Source of the DNA: Elysia chlorotica
Lineage: Eukaryota; Mollusca; Gastropoda; Plakobranchidae
DNA length: 64,000 bases
Assembly (NCBI GenBank): GCA_003991915.1
Contig: RQTK01001121.1
Location: 91,184-155,183, forward strand
Direction of reading: 5' to 3'
Numbering within the stretch: the first letter of the stretch is position 1; each line of letters begins with the position of its first letter. The translations under genes were made by a program, and so were the position numbers. Under the pieces are notes generated by a model. It made no database searches. It saw only the letters and a program-made list of their open reading frames with translations, and was not told where the DNA came from. Below, piece by piece: positions 46,333-58,300 of the stretch.

Positions 46333-49300
46333 CTATGTTGAAGTAAAAAAAAACAAAATTTTAAAAAAGTTGTTGGATATAATACATGTAAAAAGGACCT
46401 CTACAGCCAAAAGGCAATCATGTTTTAGGAATGTGGCCAATCATCTAATAAGATACTAGGACATGGACTTTGATCTCTCAGAAAATCTTAGTTTTTTTTT
46501 CTTTTAAATATATATCTCCACAATTTGTTGTTAAAAAAAGTTTTTTTATATAAGAAATCTCATTCAAGTTTTCCAGGGTTATATCTACATATAAGGAAAA
46601 GGCAATTCTCCTAGGCAATGAATCATCCTGAAACTCTCTATAGCAACAGTTATTAAAGGGACTCTGATCTTTACATACTATTTATTTAACTCACCCTGCT
46701 CCTCAGACTTTTCTTCTCTCTCCGGTTTCATGTCACATGACTGTTCCTCCATCTCTGGCTTTCTCTCACATGACTGTTCCTCGAGGTCAGCGTCCGGCCC
46801 CTCCTCTTCGCTGTCAGGAACTTCAAAACACGAGCCCTCGCTCGACTCGCTCTCAGACACAATCCTGTTTCTTCCTCCGACAACCCTGACAATCTTTTCG
46901 TTCTCCTTGTTTTCTTCATCACTTTCCTCGTCAGTCAGGTCATTCTTGTCTTCCTCCTTGTCATCCTCTGTGCTTGTGTTTTCCTTGTTCTCCTCCTCGT
47001 CCTCACCTGACGAGGGGCTGGTGCTTTTGTTTTCTGGCAGCCCGTCGTCTTCGTCAGAGCTCTCGTCTACTGTAGGGGCAGGGGGGCGCTGTTGTACACA
47101 GACACTACGTCTCTTGTTGCTCTTTGTTTCCTTTAGTCTGGCTGATACCTGTACTGGGCTTGAGACATATCCAGCTGATCCATTTCTCGGGGGCGCTACT
47201 CTCATTGGGCTTGTCAGACTCCCAGCCGGAGGCCCGTCTCCTCCTACAGACAGTGAGGACTGATTTGGTTTACTTGGGGTCGCGTTTCCCCGCTGGTCAC
47301 CACCGTCGAGTCCCGACTGGTTGGGAGAGTCGGCTACAACGAAGGAAAGTTTTCTCCTGGCGTCCGACACACTCAGAGACGGGCTGTAAGACAAGGAGGT
47401 GGCAGATGCAGGGCTTGACTGGTTGCCAGTCCGAGATGGCGGGGTTGCGAAGGAATTGGACTGAAGAGAGTCATTGGCTAGGACGTCTGGACTGCCTTTG
47501 CGCTTAGCACTGGTCGGAGATAGGGTTCCCCGCACGACTGGTGAGGGGAGATGCAAACCTCTACTGGGTGATCTCCCTTGGAGGAAATAGTTTTGGACAG
47601 TGACCTGTCTGCTGGGACTGTTTTGTCCCGGTCGGAGCGGAGAGCTTTGACCTCTAGGCAACCCTGAGATGGGCGACCTGAGAGGGCTGGACGGATTCCT
47701 CTTGGCCTCGTCCTCCATCATCATCCTGCGTCTGAGGTCCACCTTCTCCAGACCAATCACGGGGCTCGACACGTCAGGGGAGATAAGCAGCTCCTCCGTC
47801 ACGATCGGAGCATTGCGAGCGCCAGGCACGACCGTCGGTGAACGCATCTTCACCTGCTCGGTGCTCAGCGGCTGCAAAATTCGCCGCGCTTTCTCAAAGC
47901 TCGGGTCAGTTTTTGCTGGAGAGGCAACTGCTGTTCTCATGACTTTCTTTGGCGGAGAGAAAACCTTGAAATAATAAAAAAAACAAAAAAACAATGCTGC
48001 TTTATACTTTCCAACAATTCAAATACTTTTTAAAATCAAAGTTGATTTCATTAATTTCCCAGATACAACAGATAAAATGGTAATAATAATAATCATAACA
48101 ATCAACAGCAGCAGTAACAGCAGAGAAAACTGCACATCACTATCATGCCTACTCTTGGTACCAACAACTTTTGAGAAATTTATTCTGGAACATGTTTGAG
48201 AAAAGAGGAAAAAAAAGGAAAAAAATATCGCTTTCTTCAACATTTCTAAGTGAATCATAGAGAACTATTTAAATCAGTCCTTTGCCTAAAAAGTAACAGA
48301 GAAAAAGAAAAAAAAATGTTGGCTGTATAAGTATCAAGAGAACTCCAAAAGTTTATCTTGAAAGTAGAAATACTATGTTTGATTGTTACCGTGTTTGGCT
48401 GCACTTGTTTGTCCACCCCATCACTTTCTTCCTCAGTCAGATCAATGGTAGAATTTGTTCCACCCATCTCCTCATCATCGCTCGCCAGAACCTCCACTGA
48501 GGGCTCAGGGATAACTGTGGGACAGCAGATTGGGAATCAAAGTGAAGACCTTAATTTGACTGACTGGTTGATAATATAATTCACAATGGTAATTTACTGA
48601 CATAAGGGGTATAACTCCAATTTTTCTATGTACTGATGTTTTTAAATTTGTTGCTACTTTTTCCCCAAAATTATGAAAAGAAAAATTCATACAGAAGATT
48701 GGATGAAACATTTATGTTTTAAGAAATATTTGAAAAAAAAATATAATAAAAAAAGTCAAAATTGTTGGCAAAAAGAACATGTTACCTTGAACTACATGTG
48801 TTATTTTTTGTGTAACTTTTTGTGTTATCTGGTGAATTTTTGTGTGTCCATATTTTTTTACATGCCATTAGACACATTGAGAACAAATTATTCACAGCAA
48901 TTTTAAAAATTGAAGCTGGGATGACCAGGCTAATTCATAGTCTTGTTTAAGCGCTTTCAATTTCCTCAGTATCAGAGTCTAGTATATATCTACGTCTAGA
49001 TCTACATTTGCATTGCTCCCGTCAATTCCATCACCCCTTGCATCTTCTGGATCTACTTCAATATCACTTTCTCCATTCTCTCCTTCTTTCTCATCTACCG
49101 GATTAAATCTATCTTCACCATCTTCATCTTCAAGACTAGAGCATTCTGAATAAGTTGAGCAAGAAAATGAAAGGCCATTTCGAGATGGTCTAAATCTCTA
49201 ACAAGACCGTAATTTGGCTAGCTGTGAACTGAAAATGAACATTGGAACTTCTATCGATCGTAGAAAGTAGAACTCTTCATTGACGATGTGTAAATTTCTT

Positions 49301-52300
49301 TTCCATTGGAAAATTATTTATAGCTGCTATTCTGTACACTGAAGGTGTATGCCTAACTCGTTTCTTAGCGGGTGCTACCGTAAAAAAGACCAGCGAGCGA
49401 TGGTGGGCACTCCCATAAATTATTGGTTAAAAACGGAGATAAACACATATTTATATTTATGAAGTACTAAATAAAACACTATCAAGGTTTACGAGAACCG
49501 ATGTCAAAGACAGCTCACATTTTTAAGTACAATATAGATGTGATTAATTCAAAGTTATCCTTGGTAAAGAGTGTTTTCATTGATTTTCAGACATCCAAGT
49601 TATGACTTGCCCTTGGTAAAGAGTATTTACATTATTTTTCAGTTGCTGTTGATAAAGAGTTGTTTCACTTGATTGCAATTACATTTTGTTAACAGTTGTT
49701 TCACTAGTTTCAGACTATGTCTAGTTTTCAGTTATCGTTGTTAAAGAATTGTGCACTATTATTCAAACGGCTAAGTTTTCAGTTACCGTTGGTGAAGAGC
49801 GGGCTTGGGCCAGGCTCTGCCATGTTGGTAGCAGCTGGTCTGGCGATCGGGGGGTAGCGCATCCCTCCTCTGCTTCTCTCTTCATAAGCAGCAAACGGAT
49901 TCTGACTCTCGGTGGCAATCAGAGTCTGGGCTTGCTGGATCTGGACAAGTTAGTTAGAGACAAACTGTGTCATCCTGAGTAAATGTTAATGTATGAATCA
50001 AAAAGAAGTGCCTGTTAAAGGACAATAAAGGAATTTTGAATCTTTAAATCTTGGTGAATTGAAGGACCTTACCCGGAATACTCTAACTGCATTAGTTTCA
50101 CATCACTGGTGGTTAGCCGCCGAAACGAAAAATATGCCTACACACTGAAATAATTCCTGATGTACGCAAATCTAATGGCCAGGAAAATCATTAAATAAAA
50201 CAAGATAATATTTATGGGAGAATCATGTTTGGAAGCAAGAAGTAGTTGATTTGATTTTTTAGCATCCAACTTCAGCAGCAAGGCTATATTGTGGACAGTT
50301 CCCAAGACTAATATCTGACAATTTTACTTGCTGCCACAAAGAGACAAATGATTGGGATACCAAGCTCTACCACTTGCACCAGTTTACACCCCTGTGAGGA
50401 ACAAGAGGGGAACCTTTACTACAGGATCATATGAGGAAACAAAAACGGAACCCTTCCCACCTTGTACTGGATGAACTGTTCATCCTTCTGGACTTCTTCT
50501 TCCCCAATGAATTCATTCACATCTTCCTCTTCCTTTTCCTCCGTGTTCTGGAACATGAGATCGTGGTCGCTGATGCCGTAAATGTCTGGCAGGAGAGAAA
50601 ACATGATGGAATGTTTTGAGGTTAAATGGTGGTTGAAAAAAAAAAAATAAGTAGTGAAGTTATATAGTGGTTAGTGTGCAAGCCTATCGACTCCTTAATC
50701 CTTTTCAGCCAGTCATAGACAATATGCAACTGTCTATTTTTAGTGCTTTTCAATTCTCGACGCCCATTGGATGTCGATCGACGGATAACAGCTTGCGATG
50801 TAGGGCCGACAACCTGTGCATTGAGATAGTGAGGCAAAATTTGGTCTGTGATGATCTGTGTCGGACGCCCGTCATTTTTTCCCGGCTCTCGATTCAAAAT
50901 TTAAAAACATATTTCTCTAGAATGCTTCTATAAGTATAGACCCAAGTAGTATATTTAGTCTAAGATAGTAATAAAAGAAGGTTACAATAAAAATGATTTA
51001 TGAAATAAGCTTATTTATTGAAATATTTGAAAAGTTAGCCATGTGCGTAACCACTGGGCATACTTTGACCCAGATAGCTGGTCAAGTCAGACTCTAGCTT
51101 CGCATGTACATGCGAAGAGCTGTCAGGCACTGATCTTCGACTTAGATCCTGGCATCACATGCTTCTGCCAGCAACTGTGTTTGCCTGGGTGTTCTATCAG
51201 GACCCACTACTTGTTCATCTGTGAATGGCGACTCACTATTGGCCAAGCTTGGTGTGCGCTGAGCCTTAAAAAGTGGATAATGGACATCACTATATAACCC
51301 CTGCCCTCCTTTAGACTGTCATTGAAGAGATACAGACAGTTACTTAAGTTAAAATGAAAAAATATTTGTAAGGTTTTATCTATTCATAGCTTCACATTCC
51401 AACAAATTCTCCACAAACATAAATTCTCTCCATGGTTTGAGGAGGTGAAAGAAGTCTGTGTGAATGTATATTTTTATGCTTGGCATCAGTGTTAATAATA
51501 ATATACCGAGTGAGTGAAGAAAAGCGATGTGTTCGTCCAAATCCACATCCGTGTTCCTCTGTCCAGCATGCATCTCTTGAAGTTGACGCTGTGTTTTGGA
51601 GGTCATAGGATCATCAAGGGCAAACAACTCTCTAAGCTCGATACTTGTAAAATACCTGAAATTAACATGAGAGACAACAAATCCATTAAAATCTTATTAA
51701 ATTGATTCAACCTAGAACATTTGAAACCTCAGATCATCATCTCATTAGAATCAGACTTTGTGCCAAGCTAAAAAAGAGAACTAAAAACAAATATCTTTCT
51801 TACATCACATAGATGTGATAAAGCTATGGAGTCTAGTTAGGCTCATAAAATCAAAGTAAAAAAAACAATAGCAAAGGAATTCAAATTGAATCAATGTTCG
51901 ATGCCAGACAAAACCAAACAGAGCATCTAGTGATGATCACCTTGTTTTTTGTGGGCTTTCTTTTAAGGGTGTAGGGGAGGGGTGTCACTGTCTCTGAATA
52001 AACTTCGGACTCTGATTCCATCCTTGGGGACATTATGTAAACTGTATTGTATCTCTTTGATTCAATCAAATTTAAATATCTTCCAACTTATGAATAAATT
52101 AAAAGAAAAAGAAGAAAAAAAATTCAACCATTTTATGCGAACCTGTAAGGGTTTTTGGTCGTGCCCGTCGTCTGGCGAGTGATGCTGTCTTTGAAGACCT
52201 GTCTCCGGTAAATCTTCTCCTCCACAGTTCCACATGTGATCAGTCGGTAGACAATAACATTGTTCTGCTGGCCGATGCGGTACGCTCGATCCACAGCCTG

Positions 52301-55300
52301 CGCATCTGTCGCCGGATTCCAGCTTGGATCATCTGACGAGGATAGAAAAGTTTGAGTTTGGTCTCAGTATTGTAATGTATAAAACAAGTAGGATAACATA
52401 TCGCTACTGTCCTTCATTTACTAGATATTTACAAATTTAAAAAAAAAATGATTTTTTAAATTGCTTTATTGGTGTAATAGATGAGTGTGACCTAAGTTCA
52501 CCTAGCACAGAAATATCACAAATGAAAATAAAATGTACAGAAGTTGCCTATTTCGGTATCAAAATTGTGCCTGCCGACCGGATACATGTGAGCACAACGA
52601 TACATTCTAGACATAAATAGATCTATTGCAATTATCCTTGCAGAAATAAGGGGTAGCGCTGTGCAGATTTTGGCCAAGTTGCAAGTGCGACCTGACCACC
52701 TCTACTCTGGCCTTAGTGCTACTTCCCTTCCTCTGGGTTGGTATCAGTATTTGCCCATCCAAAAAGTCCCAAGTATCCCACTAATGGCTCCTGTCACTGT
52801 ATGAGATCTTCCTTGAGATCTAGGGGATGTTAAACTAAGGAAGAGTTTTGCATATTCCCGCAAAAGCTAACTTTTCAGTACACAGTGTCCACCAAAAAAG
52901 TTCACTCAAATTTACCACCTGGAAAAAAAATTTCTACCTTGGAAATTGAAAGAAAAAATACTACCGACAAGCTGACCATTCCCAGGGTTATATTAACTTA
53001 TACAGACCTGCCAACCTAAATTTTGTCTTCGAGTAATATCAGCTGCCACCTAGAGTAATTTTTGGAACTACCATCCAAAAAGTCCCAAGTATCCCACTAA
53101 TGGCTCCTGTCACTGTATGAGATCTTCCTTGAGATCTAGGGGATGTTAAACTAAGGAAGAGTTTTGCATATTCCCGCAAAAGCTAACTTTTCAGTACACA
53201 GTGTCCAGCAAATAAGTTCCCTCAAGTTTACTACCTGTAAAAAAAAATGTTCTACCTTGGAAATTGAAAGAAAAAATACTACCGACAAGCTGACCATTCC
53301 CAGGGTTATATTAACTTATACACTGCCTCTTGTAGTAATAACAGACCTGCCAACCTAAATTTTGTCTTGGAGTAATATCAGCTGCCACTTAGAGTAATTT
53401 TTTGAACTTGGTAGTAAATTAAATGCCGGAAACATGCACACGCGGTGTGAGACTCCTTGACTAACTTAAAAGTTAAAACCTAAAAAGAAATTGTATAGGT
53501 TGTCTCCTTGACAAAATTTTTACAAAGATATAAAGGAAAAAAATTAAATGTGTCATCTTGATGGTAATAACTAGAGATGATCACATGTCTTCAAATCCAA
53601 AGAGGTTCCGAGGAGTGAATATATTGAATTTAGTGAAATTTAACAAATTAAGGGCCACTAGTGGTGAATTGCAAATTAAATAAGGTTCATGCGTGCACAA
53701 ATTTCAGGTTTTATAGGCAGAAATAAGTTTATCTCTAAACAGACAAGCTTTTTTACTTACATATGATAACACGATCAGCAGACGTGATGGTTAGACCAAC
53801 CCCGCCAACCTGGCACAGATCAAAACAAAAAATTAGTGGACAGCAAGACATAGAGATATAGAAGATACATTAAAGGTGGGTTCCTTCTTAAAATCACATC
53901 AGGCTTGCTCAGTATTTCCGCCTAGCAACAATTTAAAAAAAAAAAAAAATTTTAAGCTATAAGCTATTACAGCTGCTGAAAGCTATAATCTTTTTTACAC
54001 CAGTGCCACTAAATATTGATGGCTAAGAACATAAAAAAACTGAACTTCTGACAACTTTTTTGCTCATCAGCCCCATGCAGCTTCTTTTAGCAAAGGTCTA
54101 TATGCCAGCACAGTCAGCAATAATTATGTGGAGCTACAATATTTGGTCTCTAAATTTAATTTTCAACCCATTCAATCTATGGTGATTAAGCCTGGAGCAA
54201 AAACTGAGATTTTGTTTGGAATGTTTTGCATCTCCAGTAGAGGCATGACACTTTCTGAAAAATCTGCATTTCTTTTTATATTATTCACCAGTTCACCTAC
54301 CCTCATATATCATTTAAAAAAAAACTCAACCTACTGATAAAACTTAGATGTCTTTTTTCAGGAAGAACATTTTGATTAGTTACTGCAATTAATGTTTACA
54401 GCTAAAAAAAAAATATCACATTTCATAATTCTCAGTTTATTATTTTCATGAGTTATGATTTTTAGAGGCACAAAGGTGGAAATATTGGAACTTATCAATT
54501 TGCAAAAAATTTTCCCACTATTCTCTTTTCCAATCTTTTTGCGCTCATCCATGAGCTATTAAACCTTAAAACAAGCATTTGGTCTCACCAGGGGTAGAGA
54601 TACCTTAAAAAGTAAGTTAAATAAAGGGTATATCCTGGACAAAACATTTTAACATGATGGATTGTTATATCATCCTCCTAAAGAGATTGTTCACAAGGCT
54701 TGGAGTTCTACAAACTTTTCAGAGTATACCCACCTGAACTGTAAGAAGAAAAACAGTGTAGGACGCATTGTTTTGGAATTTTTTCACAATTTCATCCCTC
54801 TCCATCAACTGGGTGACAGTTCCGTCTAACCGAGCGACTTTGTGACCCTTTAAAAAGAGACGAATACAAGCAAGCATACATGAATGTGTGTATATAAAAC
54901 TTTAATGTGTGACTAGTCACGTACATAGTATTATATGCATTGTCTAATACAATAAGGCAAATTATCACAACATATTTCCTTTTCCAACAGAGAGACTTTA
55001 GAAATGATAATAATCTCCAAACCAAATAAACTATATAAAAATTTTAATGAGTTTTCGCTCAAAATATTTAAAACAAAAACACAAAAAAATCCTCCAAAAA
55101 CAGCAACAGTAAGAAGGAAAAACAACAAAGCAATTTAGTTAGGGTTAAATTAATGTTCAGGAAAAACCCTGATCAATAAATGGATTATTTCGCTCATGGC
55201 AAAAACAAAAGTGAAAACCAAGTTCTACAAAGCTCTCCTTTATTCATAAAGCACATCTTTTCCTACCCATAAAACACACTATAGCAGCACATAAACCTAC

Positions 55301-58300
55301 CCTGTTGGTGATGACTTTCTGTATGATGTCCAACATACGCCTCGACTGGGAGAAGATCAGGGTCTTGCGGCCCTCAGCTTTGAACGTGTCAAGGAGCTGC
55401 ACTAAGATCTGCATCTTGCCGGCCTCGCCAACCAAAACCTCGTCAGGAATGTTGTTCACCTGCAGCACCGCGCTCTCGTAGGCATCGGGATGATCCAGGT
55501 CCTCCGCAGTGAAGCTGTGGATCGAAGAAACGATTATTCAGGTGCAAGGTTTTTCTACCCAGTCATTTATACAGTTAGTAAGCAATACTAAGCAACAAAT
55601 GTGTGGCGACGTCACAAAATGAGACGTTTTGCGGCATTTTTACATTTTGACATATTGATACTACTGGAAAGCCCAAAATGTAAGCTTTAAAGAGGTGAAA
55701 AAAGTTTCAAAATATCTTTATTTAAAAAAAAGTTATAGCTATTTAAAAAACGGGTTCAGGTGAGGGTCGGGTTTCAGAAATACGAGAAAAACGCAGTTGA
55801 AGTTCGTAGAAAATGGCCTAGCAACGGCCGTTTTCATGCTTTACTACTGTGTTATTTCAAATGGTAAACCATTTTTCTATCATTTTCTATTACTTTAAAT
55901 GTATAATGTGCAAGATTCTGTACAATTATCACAAGTTTGCACCGCTAATCGAGATACTGTTAGCCTACTAAAGCAATGCAACGAGCGGCCGTGTTTAAGA
56001 TCGAGTGGGTTGATTCCATGATCCTCTCTTATCCTTTGATAAACGTTTCTCTTGGTGTGATTGCTATTATTTTTACCCGAACATTATTTTAGGATCAATT
56101 CTAAGTATAAGTTAACCCATGCCATTCCTAGATCTAGATTTTAGATTAGATCTAGATTCTAGATCTACATTGATGCACAGCTAGATGCTAGATCTAGATC
56201 TAGCTAGCAGATCCGAACCTTATTGTTAAGCTAGATCTAGATCTAGATATGCACCTAAAACGGTCATGTCTGAAAATTGAAATAAAAAGAAGAAACAATA
56301 AAATTGTATGGTGTAAGATAGATAGATAGATATCTATAGATAGATAGAAGATAGATAGATAGATAGAAGATAGATAGATAGATCTCTATAGATAGATAGA
56401 GATAGAGAGAGATGAAGGTGTAGAAAAATGAACCATTGAGAAGCATAGAATCTAGAGATGGAGAGAAAATAGACAGGAATCAATAACTTTCACATTCATT
56501 TTTGTGAAATAAGTGGAATAAACAAGTAACTAAACGTGAAAAAGGCCCAGTAATGAATATTGAAAGAAAAGGAATGAGAGAAAGAAGGGATCGAAGGAGA
56601 CTGGCGGGTGAGGGAACCAGAAGGATGTTGAAGGGAAGGTGGGCCATGGCGATAATATCGATAGTTAAATACAAGTTGAGCTGTATAGGCAGAACCAGAA
56701 AGGGTTAGACTTGATGTAACTATCGATATCTAGAGTAGCCCAACTTTTCAATCTTTGTTTACATCCGAGACTCTCGTTGTCAGCTGACATAGTGTTGAAA
56801 ATCGCGGTTTTGATTGGCTAGGAGTACTCCAGATATTTAATGTAAACCAACCAGAGTGCAGTCTATAAAAAGACGGTTGTAATCATACCAAATACATGGG
56901 TGTTACTGGGAATGAATGGCTAGGTTGAGTCCATTAAAAACCGGGTCATTATCATAGATCTAGGTTTAAGACTGGCGTAATTTACATAACTGACACACTA
57001 AAACGCATTAAAAACACATTTTAAGAGCAAATTTCATACCCCCGTATAGTTTTATGTGTAGTAAATATGCTTTACTTTCATATTTTGAGAAAAAAAAATT
57101 TTCGACAATTTTGACCCCCTGGAAGAAAATTGGGATTTTCTCAATTCGAGCCTTGCCGCAAAACGTCTCATTTTGTGGCGTCGAGACACAAATTATTTTA
57201 CAATAAAAGCTTTAAAAACAACAACCGGGGTTTCTGAAAAAGAGTGCTGCTAAATAAAGTGAGATACTGACAGAAAAACACAAAACAATTCGTCACCCTA
57301 GTAGAATGCTCACCACTAAAGCCTGACAAGTTTTACAAACAGTCTATCGCGACACAAGGTGACTTTTTCCTCGTTTGTCCCCTATTGGTTGGGTCAGTGC
57401 CAGTATAATGAGACCAGCTGAGACAGGAGTCCAGGTATCCCCACACTGTCTTGTGCATGGCAGCTCATAAAATTGTCAGACGTTAGTCTTGAGGTCCATC
57501 CACAGTATAGCTTATATAGTGCTGACATTGAATGCTAGGCAACAAAGAAACAAGACCTACTCGTCTCCGTCCAGCCCCAGCTGCATGCAGGCTCGCTTGC
57601 TCAACAGGCGAGGATGGTCGCAGATCTTCTTGAGCACGGTGAGTGCCACCAGAGGAGATTTTTTGGTCATCAGCAGCTGTGGAGGGAGAAAATGAAAAAG
57701 GCTGCTGTGGGAGGGAATGAAAAAAGTTTCTGTGGAAGGAAATAACAACGGCTACAAAGAGAGCATATTGAAATTAGCTACAGTGGAGGAAATAAAGACT
57801 TCAGAGCAAGTAAATAGCGACAGCTACTGCAGGTGGAAATTCAAAAGCTAGTGATGAAAGGAATGACACACAATTCTACAAGAACAGCACAAGCAAAACT
57901 TGAGTTTCCAGAAAATGACAGCTATTTTAATCCTTACCTTACCATTCGCGTATTTTTCTAAAACACAGTTTTCTACCCTCATTACCATTTGCAGTTATTT
58001 CTCACAGTTAAAACACACCCTGTACCCATCTATGTATATTTTCCAAATGAGAGTAGGTCACTGTAACCAAGTAATACAGGTAGCATTGCTATGAACACAT
58101 ACCATGCTAAATGCTAGAAAGGCAGAGAATTAGTTAAGGTTTGTTTAGCTTTTTATTTTATCAAGATCTGTTGAGTAGAACTTTAATTTACGCAAATTGA
58201 AAGTTCAGGATCAAGATATGAACAGGTTTTATTGGTTTTCATAATCATGATGTTATCACATACTGAGTAGCTGTATCATGCTTGGTAATAGAAGGGTTAA

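Noticed and set aside
46730-47263. 177-codon plus-strand frame
   Set aside because: Antisense shadow of the acidic ERCC6L exon.
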